Below, one piece after another: positions 35,241-43,221 of a stretch of DNA of 64,000 nucleotides. The notes under the pieces are model-generated. The model was not told where the DNA came from, made no database searches, and saw nothing but the letters and a program-made list of their open reading frames with translations. The DNA is from Bacteriovoracaceae bacterium (GTDB lineage: Bacteria > Bdellovibrionota > Bacteriovoracia > Bacteriovoracales > Bacteriovoracaceae): the NCBI GenBank assembly GCA_023954635.1, contig JAGSHI010000001.1, positions 1 through 64,000 on the forward strand, in the 5' to 3' direction. Position 1 is the first letter of the stretch. Each line of letters opens with the position of its first letter. A program made the translations under genes and the position numbers.

Positions 35241-36458
35241 TCAAAGTGACTTCTTTAAAGCATGGGCAATATTTAATCTCGTTGTAAAAATTGCGGGATA
35301 GAGCCCAACAAAACAAGTAAATACGATAGTTAGTATTGGAAAAACCACCCATTGATGCCATCTGAAAATAAAGTAAATAGGTTCTCTAAATGTAATATTG
35401 TTAAATTCAACTCCGCCATAATCAATTCCTTGAATGGCCATCCAGCCACCAAAAATTAAGGCGACTATCATTCCAACGATGCTAGATAAAAAGCCAAGAG
35501 CGGCAGATTCTGATGCAACCATTGTTATTAGGTGTCGATTGTCAGTTCCTAGGGCACGAACGACTCCAAATTCAAAGAGTCTTTCAAAGATGGCCATAAA
35601 AAGCGTATTGGTAGTCAAGAGCGCCATTAGGATTGCCATGATTGAACCAATGATCATGACTGAAAAAGAACTCATCTTGATGGCAGAAGAAAGAGCAGGG
35701 GAGAGTGTCGACCATCTTCTCGCTAGGTTTCCATCTATTTCGAGATTGCTCCAGAATTTGTCTATTTGTACAGGACTTTGAAAAGGTCCACCTAAGTTTA
35801 GTACGATCTCGTGGTATTGATCCTTGATTCCAAGCATTGTTTGAAGCTTTGAAATTTTGACGAAGGCCAGTGATGAATCACCTCGATCAGAGCCAAAAGA
35901 AATGACTCCGCCAACTCTAAAAACATCCTGAGTTAATTCCCCGGTTTTAACTTCTGAAGTTGTAAGAACTACTTTATCACCAAGATCAACACCTAACTTT
36001 TTCATGAGTTTGGTTCCAATCACGATATGGTTATCTTCTTTTAGAAAGACTCCATCTTTTAAGTACTTTATAAAACCTGTGGTCTTTGTTTCCGTAAGGG
36101 TATCAATTCCATAAATCGAAATATTTCTTGAGTTTCTAGGACTCGCGATCATACCTAAACTTTGAGCTCTCTTTGTCCATGAAATGACTTTTGAATCTGC
36201 ATTGAGCAAGGATTCAATTTTTTTATGTCCTTGAATAACAAATTCCGACTCAGGGCTTTTTACATAACGACTATGATGGATTTGACCATGACCAAGTAGA
36301 CCACTGGTTGCAGTCTTGATCATATTTTGAATCATTCCTTCCATGAATCCATCTGTGATAATCATGGCGGCCAGCCCTACTCCAATTGCAAGTGCTGTGA
36401 GAAACGACCTTCTTTTATTTCGAGCAATATTTCTGATCCCAAGCTTAACAAATATCAT
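35241..36458 (-). CDS. FtsX/LolC-type ABC permease
   Basis: 405 aa with the LolC/MacB plan: one N-terminal membrane helix (NKRRSFLTALAIGVGLAAMII), a periplasmic domain of about 240 residues, and three C-terminal helices (MIIGSIMAILMALLTTNTLF; AALGFLSSIVGMIVALIFGG; VVFPILTIVFTCFVGLYPAI). The FERLFEFGVVRALGT coupling-helix motif is the canonical contact with the ATPase. Its start overlaps by one base the stop of the preceding permease gene. Confidence 0.93.
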   Translation of the reverse strand: MIFVKLGIRNIARNKRRSFLTALAIGVGLAAMIITDGFMEGMIQNMIKTATSGLLGHGQIHHSRYVKSPESEFVIQGHKKIESLLNADSKVISWTKRAQSLGMIASPRNSRNISIYGIDTLTETKTTGFIKYLKDGVFLKEDNHIVIGTKLMKKLGVDLGDKVVLTTSEVKTGELTQDVFRVGGVISFGSDRGDSSLAFVKISKLQTMLGIKDQYHEIVLNLGGPFQSPVQIDKFWSNLEIDGNLARRWSTLSPALSSAIKMSSFSVMIIGSIMAILMALLTTNTLFMAIFERLFEFGVVRALGTDNRHLITMVASESAALGFLSSIVGMIVALIFGGWMAIQGIDYGGVEFNNITFREPIYFIFRWHQWVVFPILTIVFTCFVGLYPAIFTTRLNIAHALKKSL

Positions 36459-37660
36459 TAGACTTCCCTCATCGCATCTAGAGGGGAGATCCTAGCGGCT
36501 CTTATCGCAGGAAAAATACTAACAAAAAGAGTTGAAACTAAAACGATAACAGCTGGTCTTAAATAACTATTAAGGGTGATACGAGCGTACATGGCCGAAA
36601 TCGTCATTCCTCCATAAGTCATCGGTTCAGAAAAAGAAATTCCATGCTTTGAGAAATATGAATTCAACAGAGTCGCAATAATTGAACCGATAATAAGACT
36701 CATCATTGCTAAGATTTGGGATTCTAAAATTATCATTAAAGAAAGTGAGCCTGGCGTAGTTCCTATTGCTTTAAGGACTCCAAGTTCTTTTGTACGCTCC
36801 AGAATAGACATTAAAACAGTGTTGAGAACTCCAAGAGCAACAACAAACATGATTATGGAATAACTTATTGTGTTTCCTTTCTTATCAATTTCCATCGCCT
36901 TGAAGAAGTCTTTTTCAACTTCTTGCCAAGGGCGAATGATTAGACCTTCTTCTACTTTGAAATGAGTAGAGAATTTCTTCGCATTGTAGATACTCGCAAG
37001 TTTTATGGCGACTTCATGAATATGAGAGGTGCTATAAAACATTTGGGCCGAAGCAAGGTCTGTGTAAACTCTGTAGTCATCAACACCTTGTTCTTCTTTT
37101 TCGAAAATTCCTTTAACGAAGAAGATATCGTTGGCAATCGATCCATCAGCACCTTGTGAGATAAGAACAATTTCATCTCCAACCTTTAGTCCGAGTACTT
37201 CTGAAATTTTACTACCTATAAGAACTTGATTTTCTCCATTGGTACTCGGCCAACTTCCTAAGGCGAGTCTTTGCTTTATCGTGGTCACTTTTGGTTCTGA
37301 CGCCCAATCGATACCCCACATCTCAACAGCAAATGTTTTTTTGTGACTAAAGGCCAGGGCACCATTCTTTAGCCTTGGAGAAAAAGAGACGACCTCGCTA
37401 TTATTTTTGAGGTCTTCTTTTATCTTGTCCCATGACTTAATAGAATCGTGAATTGATTCTGAGTTTATAAATTTATCATTGTGAATTTGAGCATGACCAG
37501 TCGTTTGAGAAGTAAAAAGAGAGATCATATCTCCATACGAGCCATCAACAAATGCAAGTGAAAATGAAAGAAGAACATAACCGCCAATCATCATAAGAGC
37601 TGTTAAGGCCGTTCGCCTCTTATGTCTGAAAATATTTCGAAATGCCATTTTTAGTATCAT
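36458..37660 (-). CDS. FtsX/LolE-type ABC permease
   Basis: 400 aa, same four-helix plan as its neighbour, with ERTKELGVLKAIGTTPGSL as the coupling-helix motif and a C-terminal FPAIRAARISPLDAMREV tail characteristic of the LolC/E-MacB family. The two permeases differ enough to form a heterodimer like LolC/LolE. Its start overlaps by one base the stop of the LolA-like gene, showing tight coupling. Confidence 0.93.
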   Translation of the reverse strand: MILKMAFRNIFRHKRRTALTALMMIGGYVLLSFSLAFVDGSYGDMISLFTSQTTGHAQIHNDKFINSESIHDSIKSWDKIKEDLKNNSEVVSFSPRLKNGALAFSHKKTFAVEMWGIDWASEPKVTTIKQRLALGSWPSTNGENQVLIGSKISEVLGLKVGDEIVLISQGADGSIANDIFFVKGIFEKEEQGVDDYRVYTDLASAQMFYSTSHIHEVAIKLASIYNAKKFSTHFKVEEGLIIRPWQEVEKDFFKAMEIDKKGNTISYSIIMFVVALGVLNTVLMSILERTKELGVLKAIGTTPGSLSLMIILESQILAMMSLIIGSIIATLLNSYFSKHGISFSEPMTYGGMTISAMYARITLNSYLRPAVIVLVSTLFVSIFPAIRAARISPLDAMREV

Positions 37661-38397
37661 TATCGTCTCTTTTGAAGATTCCTTCTGGTGAAAAGCGAAT
37701 CACTAATTTTGGCATTAAAATCTAATTTTATGTATCTAATGATAGTTTTGTGCCCATCTTTTTCTTTAGTGTGTGGGGTTAAGATCATCGTCATTGGAAT
37801 GAGTCTATTTCCAGACTTTTTAATATCAGTAAAAGAAATCGTTCTAATCATGATTCCTTTTTCATCGTAAAAAATTTGTCTTACCGGATAGAGGTCTTTC
37901 TTATTTATTTCGAGTTCGATCCTCCCCCAAACTGAAATGGCATTCTTTTTAGGAGTTAGGATAGCATGATAAAGGGTGTCACCTTTTTTAACTGGAGTTA
38001 GGACTCCATTGTAATCATCTCTTAAAGTGTTTTCTTTTACTAAATCGTCATTTGTGAAATCACTTCCCATCCAAGAACTCATCATCATTGAAGGCGGAAT
38101 CTTCATGATTTTGTTTATTTTTGGAAAGAAATTCCACATTTCACTTTTTCTTTTTAGTGTAGATATCCCTTTGTCTTTTCGTGGTTTTTTGATCACGACA
38201 AATGTGTAATCAAGTCCCTTAGTCCAAATATCCATGGAAAGTGTTCTTTTCCAATTGGGGGTCGTGATTTCCATTTGGACATCAGAGTAACTTTTATCAG
38301 AACGGTAAAGTTTATCTACTTTGTCTAAGAGCTCATTCAATGTAACGGCATATAAATTTGGAGATAATAGAAATAAAGTAAATAGGAGTAGCTTCAT
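37660..38397 (-). CDS. LolA-like outer-membrane lipoprotein-sorting protein
   Basis: 245 aa from the ATG at 38397, with a signal peptide ending SPNLYA. The mature protein matches COG2834-type LolA relatives: a repeated antiparallel beta pattern with MDIWTKGLDYTFVVIKKPRKDKG, KRKSEMWNFFPKINKIMKI and a C-terminal LIPMTMILTPHTKEK block. Such proteins carry lipoproteins or lipids through the periplasm. First gene of an operon with two FtsX permeases, LolD-like ATPase and a barrel. A longer frame from a TTG at 38433 would spoil the signal peptide. Confidence 0.85.
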   Translation of the reverse strand: MKLLLFTLFLLSPNLYAVTLNELLDKVDKLYRSDKSYSDVQMEITTPNWKRTLSMDIWTKGLDYTFVVIKKPRKDKGISTLKRKSEMWNFFPKINKIMKIPPSMMMSSWMGSDFTNDDLVKENTLRDDYNGVLTPVKKGDTLYHAILTPKKNAISVWGRIELEINKKDLYPVRQIFYDEKGIMIRTISFTDIKKSGNRLIPMTMILTPHTKEKDGHKTIIRYIKLDFNAKISDSLFTRRNLQKRR

Positions 38398-38463
38398 CTT
38401 TTGGATGATACTCCTCTCAATTGATCTTCGCAATGAATCACACTTGGTGCGTCGCGAGATGTC

Positions 38464-39954
38464 CTAGGCGCTGGCAGGGAAGGTTTTCGACCCCTTAAGC
38501 TGGTCTTGATTTTGCTTGATAGAATCTTCATGGAGGCGAATGGACATCTGCCCGTCTTTATCAATCCACTCAAATAGATTTGCGATTCTGTCGTTACTCG
38601 AATCAATCCATACAAAATGTTGTTTCCCTATAGGAATTTCACATTCTAGATCTTCAAACAAAGGAGTCCAAGAACCACAATTTAGATATTCAATTGAATC
38701 CAGTATCTGGTGACTTTCAATATGTGTATGTCCCACCACAACTCTTGTGACATTGGCAGTTCTTGCAGAAACGGGAGATCTCTTTAGAGATTTTTGGGCG
38801 TTCTTTTTCACATCCGATTGAACCTTGTGAGCATAATATCCAAAGAAGGGAAGTGAGAGCAAAACTGGAACGAGAAACCACCAAAGAGAAACGTTTGCGA
38901 ATAGATAAGAAGTTGTAAAAAACTGCCAACTTGCCCAGATAATAAAGGTCATCAAGAAAGCTCTATCGAGCCAAAGTTCTCTAATCACTTTTAGGGGATT
39001 AAAAACTGCGGGGTGAGCATGATTTTGTTTAAGGGCCAACACTGTATGTGGATTTGCATTTGATTTAAGAGCAATTTTTTTAACCCTATCTTCAAAAGTG
39101 AGTGGATCTTTAAGCGCAGGCATTTGTCCTTCAGTTACTGAAACCCATAATGTTTTCATGGCACCAAAAAACCATGTTAGAAGAAGAAATGGTTGAATAC
39201 GAAATTCATACTTAAAAAAGAATCTCGCAAATTCAAAACCTGTTTTGACGTAGGCATCGTCGCTGTGTGGGTTTTTTAATCCCATTTTGTTGACCATGAA
39301 TCGATTCGCTAGATTTCCAAAGGGAAGTCTTACTCTGTATTCACCTTTTTTCTCAATGAGAGGGTGGATCGGATCCGTGCAAAGGCAATAAGGATCGTAC
39401 TGATGACCGTGTTCAACAAGAGTGTCTTGTCCGCTGATATAGAACCAGTCGCAAAATCGAACATTGTGAATAAGGCTGTCTTCAAGATTGAGAGAGTCGA
39501 CAATGGCTTTTTGAACGGCCGGCCAGACAAGTTCAATGTCATGGTTACCAATGACAAAAACCACATGGTGACCGGATCTGATAAATTCTCCAAGAGTATC
39601 GAAAAAGAGTGAGTGATCTGAAATGATCTTTTTCATCTTCGATGTACTTTTATTTTCTAAAGGTTTGAGTCCTACTTTCTTTTCACTATTTGAAACATTA
39701 AATTCTGCTTCGTTAGGATATGAAGTGACAGAGTCGAAATCAAAAACATCTCCATTTAGTATGAGTTCAATTTGTTCACCATTTGTTTTCTTTTCCATGA
39801 ACCCTAGAAAGTTTTTAAATGTCTGGTCGATGAAATAACGAGGGTGTTTAAATTTTTTCCATAGGGGATGGTGGTGGTTGTCCTCATCTTCTGTTGAGAG
39901 ATGAAGATCGCTAAGAATAATTGTATGTGGAAGTTTGTGATAGTCTGTTTCCAT
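38464..39954 (-). CDS. Metallophosphoesterase with membrane segments inserted in the catalytic fold
   Basis: 496 aa. The calcineurin-like motifs are all there: SDLHLS (Asp16, His18), NGDVFDF (Asp69), GNHD (136-139), GHQYD (183-187) and GHTH (408-411). Between the fifth and sixth motifs are about 220 residues with hydrophobic stretches at about 254-272 and 331-374, so the enzyme is membrane-tethered by an insertion. LpxH-type UDP-diacylglucosamine hydrolases share motifs, but are near 240 aa. The substrate is unknown; a membrane phospholipid or lipid A intermediate is plausible. It lies 66 bases upstream of the LolA-like gene. Confidence 0.9.
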   Translation of the reverse strand: METDYHKLPHTIILSDLHLSTEDEDNHHHPLWKKFKHPRYFIDQTFKNFLGFMEKKTNGEQIELILNGDVFDFDSVTSYPNEAEFNVSNSEKKVGLKPLENKSTSKMKKIISDHSLFFDTLGEFIRSGHHVVFVIGNHDIELVWPAVQKAIVDSLNLEDSLIHNVRFCDWFYISGQDTLVEHGHQYDPYCLCTDPIHPLIEKKGEYRVRLPFGNLANRFMVNKMGLKNPHSDDAYVKTGFEFARFFFKYEFRIQPFLLLTWFFGAMKTLWVSVTEGQMPALKDPLTFEDRVKKIALKSNANPHTVLALKQNHAHPAVFNPLKVIRELWLDRAFLMTFIIWASWQFFTTSYLFANVSLWWFLVPVLLSLPFFGYYAHKVQSDVKKNAQKSLKRSPVSARTANVTRVVVGHTHIESHQILDSIEYLNCGSWTPLFEDLECEIPIGKQHFVWIDSSNDRIANLFEWIDKDGQMSIRLHEDSIKQNQDQLKGSKTFPASA

Positions 39955-40068
39955 AGTTAGGCTATTTTACCAGTTGGCGTTGTTTGAAAGTAGAGTGGGA
40001 ATGTAAAACAACTGTCACAGGGATAGATTAACTCTGATACCAACTTGTAATTTCAGTGATTTATAGGC

Positions 40069-40097
40069 AAAAAAAAAGCCCTGTAAAACAGGGCTTT
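40069..40097 (-). terminator. Rho-independent terminator of tRNA-Asp
   Basis: On the minus strand, AAAGCCCTG, a five-base loop, CAGGGCTTT and a run of nine T, about 20 bases after the tRNA 3' end. Confidence 0.92.
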
Positions 40098-40117
40098 CTT
40101 ATACACAGATTTCAAAA

Positions 40118-40194
40118 TGGCGGGAGCGAAGGGACTCGAACCCTCGACCTTCGCCGTGACAGGGCGACATTGTAACCAACTCAACTACGCCCCC
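40118..40194 (-). tRNA. tRNA-Asp (anticodon GTC)
   Basis: A 77-base cloverleaf: acceptor GGGGGCG/CGCTCCC, anticodon stem-loop TCGCC-CTGTCAC-GGCGA with GTC, T-arm GAGGG-TTCGAGT-CCCTT, discriminator G and an encoded CCA. Asp identity is supported by the GTC anticodon and discriminator G73. Confidence 0.97.
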
Positions 40195-40249
40195 GCACTT
40201 TGAAATTGTTTTAGAAATATAGTGGAGAGGTGGATTATCGTCAATAGTT

Positions 40250-41062
40250 TTAAAGCAGAGTTTTCAAAAAGATACGAGCAGAGACGATAATTAGTAATGA
40301 TGCAAAGAGTCTTTTGGCCACTTCAGGGCTCACTTTCTGACTCCATTTTACGCCAAGCTTGGAGCTGAGAGTCGCCCCTCCAAAGATACAAAGAGCAATC
40401 CCAAAGTTCACGTGTCCGAACTGCATAGAAGCAATCCACCCTTCAGTAAATGGCTCAATAGGAGACTTGGTAAACATATAGCTAATCATTCCAATACAGG
40501 TCCCAACCCCCATAGCTACATTTGAATAAACCGGAACCCATCCATAGGGCATATGCAAGACAGTTATGAATAGGGGAACGAGTACTGCTCCTCCTCCTAG
40601 GCCTGTAAGCCCACTGATGATTCCACCAAAAGCTGAAGCGAAGATAGTCTTTAAAATGTCTTTTGTCGTTCCAATCCCACCCCATTCTTCTTGACCAGCT
40701 TTGGCCTTTAAGAGCAATGTTCTAAGCGCAATAGGAACGAGAGTCGCCGCAAAGATAAGCTTTATACTCTTATCACTTAGACCTATGGCCAACCTAGAAC
40801 TTAGAAGAACACCTGCCACCATTGAAGCCGATAAGAGCAGGCAAACTTTTAATTGGGGCTTTTTTCCGGCCTTAATAAAATTAAAAACATTGATGAAGCT
40901 GTTTACAAAAATGACGGCCAAACTCGTCCCAATGACAGACTGCGCCGGAATTTTACTAAACAAAGTATAGAGAGTGGGAACAATGAGAATTCCGCCCCCA
41001 ACACCGAAAAAGCTCGAGAGGACACCTACAAATAGGCCAGTTATAACGAGAATCAAAGCCAT
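40250..41062 (-). CDS. TauE/SafE-family sulfite/sulfonate exporter-like permease
   Basis: 270 aa from the ATG at 41062, which has AAGGA seven bases upstream; the longer frame to 41143 is not needed. Eight or so membrane segments and two family repeats: FFGVGGGILIVPTL near the start and TGLGGGAVLVPLF in the second half. Members export sulfite or sulfonates or import related anions. Divergent from the gene at 41162, 99 bases apart. Confidence 0.92.
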   Translation of the reverse strand: MALILVITGLFVGVLSSFFGVGGGILIVPTLYTLFSKIPAQSVIGTSLAVIFVNSFINVFNFIKAGKKPQLKVCLLLSASMVAGVLLSSRLAIGLSDKSIKLIFAATLVPIALRTLLLKAKAGQEEWGGIGTTKDILKTIFASAFGGIISGLTGLGGGAVLVPLFITVLHMPYGWVPVYSNVAMGVGTCIGMISYMFTKSPIEPFTEGWIASMQFGHVNFGIALCIFGGATLSSKLGVKWSQKVSPEVAKRLFASLLIIVSARIFLKTLL

Positions 41063-41161
41063 TATTAGTCCTTTCGCTTGAAGGTTTGTTCTTACATGGG
41101 ATAATAATTCGATTCTAGCCTCAGTTTCGGAGCTTGAAAACACTTATAGAAATGAATCTTT

Positions 41162-42193
41162 ATGGAATTTTTAAATGCCCTTTGGAAATTTTTAACACTA
41201 TCCGCACCGTATTTATTATTCGGTTTATTAATTGCTTCTGTCCTAAATCACTTTGTGACAGTTGAAAAAATCAAATCTCTTTTTGGAGGATCGAAGCTCG
41301 CTGGAGTTCTCAAGGCCTCTCTTTTGGGAGTTCCACTTCCTCTTTGTTCTTGTTCAGTTATTCCTGTGGCCGTTACTTTAAAAAAGAATGGAGCCTCGAA
41401 TGGCGCTACTTCAAGTTTTCTGATTTCGACTCCTGAAAGTGGAGTAGACTCAATAATGGTTACCTATGGGATGATGGATCCTGTAATGACAATAGTTCGT
41501 CCTATTTCAGCTTTTCTTTCGGCCTTTATTGCAGGAGTCCTGCAGATCGTTCTCAAAACAGATATAGCACTTCCAGTTGAAGAAGAAGTTAAGAAATCTT
41601 GTTGTGCTGGTGAGAAAAAGAAGCAAGATTCAGTAGTTAAAAAAATCGTCAAGTACGCTTATTCTGATTTATTAGAAGACTTTGCATTGTGGCTTACTTT
41701 TGGAATTCTTCTTGGGGCTATGGTTGATATTTTTGTACCTGCCGATATGTTTTCAAGGTTTGACGGTTTCAGTGCTAGGATTGTCTTTATTTTAATTGGT
41801 GTTCCCGTTTATATTTGCGCCTCGGCCTCTACTCCGATAGCCGCTTCATTGATTTTAAAAGGACTTTCTCCTGGAACAGCATTGATTTTACTCCTGGTCG
41901 GTCCAGCAACAAATTTATCCAACTTATTAGTTCTTCAAAAATATATGGGGAAAAAAGCGGTTATTGTAAATGTAATAGCGATTTCACTAGCTGCACTGGC
42001 TTTATCTTTTGGCGTTGATTTTATTTACTCTTATTATAATCTCCCTCTAGACTTTAAAATTTCCCATGAACACGAGCATTCAAATTGGTTTGTAAATGCG
42101 ACAACTGTTTTATTCGTCGGTCTACTTCTTCATGCTCTTTGGAAAAAAGAAATTCTTCCTAGAGTAAAAGGAAAAAAAAATGGCTGCAGCTAA
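41162..42193 (+). CDS. SO_0444-type Cu/Zn efflux permease (PF03773)
   Basis: 343 aa, eight or more membrane segments. The family block LGVPLPLCSCSVIPVA (Cys62, Cys64) and the following NGATSSFLISTPESGVDS are present, with a cytoplasmic KSCCAGEKKK loop that may bind metal. SO_0444-like proteins are implicated in metal efflux, and the arsenite permease ArsP is a relative. The substrate is inferred only from family. The last 14 bases overlap the SDR gene. Confidence 0.88.
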   Translation: MEFLNALWKFLTLSAPYLLFGLLIASVLNHFVTVEKIKSLFGGSKLAGVLKASLLGVPLPLCSCSVIPVAVTLKKNGASNGATSSFLISTPESGVDSIMVTYGMMDPVMTIVRPISAFLSAFIAGVLQIVLKTDIALPVEEEVKKSCCAGEKKKQDSVVKKIVKYAYSDLLEDFALWLTFGILLGAMVDIFVPADMFSRFDGFSARIVFILIGVPVYICASASTPIAASLILKGLSPGTALILLLVGPATNLSNLLVLQKYMGKKAVIVNVIAISLAALALSFGVDFIYSYYNLPLDFKISHEHEHSNWFVNATTVLFVGLLLHALWKKEILPRVKGKKNGCS

Positions 42194-42935
42194 AAGTGTT
42201 TTTATAACAGGAGGGACTACAGGAATTGGTTTTGACCTAGCGAAAATGTATCTTGATGAAGGTGCAAGAGTTGCTGTTACCGGAAGAAATCTTTCTAAAC
42301 TTCCTGAGAAAATTCAAGAGAAGTACCCAAAGCTTATAACATTTGAATTAGACGTTTTGGATAAAGAGGGTATGGAGAAGGCAATTATTGACTTCTCAAA
42401 TGAGGGGCTTGATATCGTCATTGCGAATGCTGGTCGAAGTGTTGGCGACAAATCTGATATACCTGATTTTTCTGGAGGCTCTGATGTCATTCAGACGAAT
42501 ATTCAGGGTGTACTAAATACTTTTGGACCAAGTCTTGAAATCATGATTCCTAAAAAGAGTGGCCAAATTGTTGGTCTTGCTTCTCTTGCTGCATTTATCG
42601 GACTTCCTGGAGCTTCTTTTTATTGTGCTTCAAAAGCAGCAGTTCTTAAAATGATGGAGACTTGGTCAATTGATTTGAAGCAGTTTAATATTACGAGTAC
42701 TTGTATTTGTCCTGGTTTTATCGATACACCCCTTACTCAAAAAAATAAACATTCAATGCCTTTTTTAATGCCTGCTGAAAAAGGGGCCAGATTAATAAAA
42801 AATGCAATCGATGGGAAAAAAGCGTTGTATATTTTTCCATGGCAAATGAAAATATTGATTACAATCTTAAATAAAATGCCGAGATGGCTTTATCGATTAA
42901 TATTAAGTTCAAAACTAGCTAATTATAGAGGGTAA
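42180..42935 (+). CDS. Short-chain dehydrogenase/reductase
   Basis: 251 aa. Cofactor motif TGGTTGIG near residue 10, NAG in VIANAGRS, catalytic Ser in LASLAAF and YCASK with Tyr and Lys. The C-terminal hydrophobic tail (MKILITILNKMPRWLYRLILSS) could attach it to the membrane. Substrate unknown. Overlaps the preceding permease gene by 14 bases and is followed one base later by a lipoprotein gene. Confidence 0.92.
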   Translation: MAAAKSVFITGGTTGIGFDLAKMYLDEGARVAVTGRNLSKLPEKIQEKYPKLITFELDVLDKEGMEKAIIDFSNEGLDIVIANAGRSVGDKSDIPDFSGGSDVIQTNIQGVLNTFGPSLEIMIPKKSGQIVGLASLAAFIGLPGASFYCASKAAVLKMMETWSIDLKQFNITSTCICPGFIDTPLTQKNKHSMPFLMPAEKGARLIKNAIDGKKALYIFPWQMKILITILNKMPRWLYRLILSSKLANYRG

Positions 42936-42936
42936 A

Positions 42937-43221
42937 ATGAAGTTTCTAGCTGTTTCTCTACTTTTATTTCTTGTTTCCTGTAATAAAGAGACAGAAAGTC
43001 CTGCACCCGTTTCTCTTCAGAAAACAAAGAAAACAACCACCACAACAAATACCGGAACTGCAATCAATCCAAATGATGATTTCTCAGACCTAAAGAAAAA
43101 AGACGATGAACATTGTGATAGTGAGGAAGAGTTACTAAAGAAACAAATTGAAAAAGCAAAGAAGGCCAAAGAACAACCCATAAAATTGCAAGGGGGAGAC
43201 GAGGGATGTGAGATTAATTAG
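42937..43221 (+). CDS. Small lipoprotein
   Basis: 94 aa. A lipoprotein signal peptide ends in LFLVSC, with Cys as the lipidated residue, followed by NKETES. The mature chain is low-complexity: a Thr/Asn linker, then charged Lys/Glu/Asp helical residues and Cys in HCDSEEE and GCEIN. Probably a small envelope lipoprotein; no function assigned. Its stop overlaps by four bases that of the convergent PLD-like gene. Confidence 0.75.
   Translation: MKFLAVSLLLFLVSCNKETESPAPVSLQKTKKTTTTTNTGTAINPNDDFSDLKKKDDEHCDSEEELLKKQIEKAKKAKEQPIKLQGGDEGCEIN

Noticed and set aside
40118-40194. tRNA-Asp as an integration site
   Set aside because: No integrase or direct repeat of the tRNA 3' end was seen nearby.
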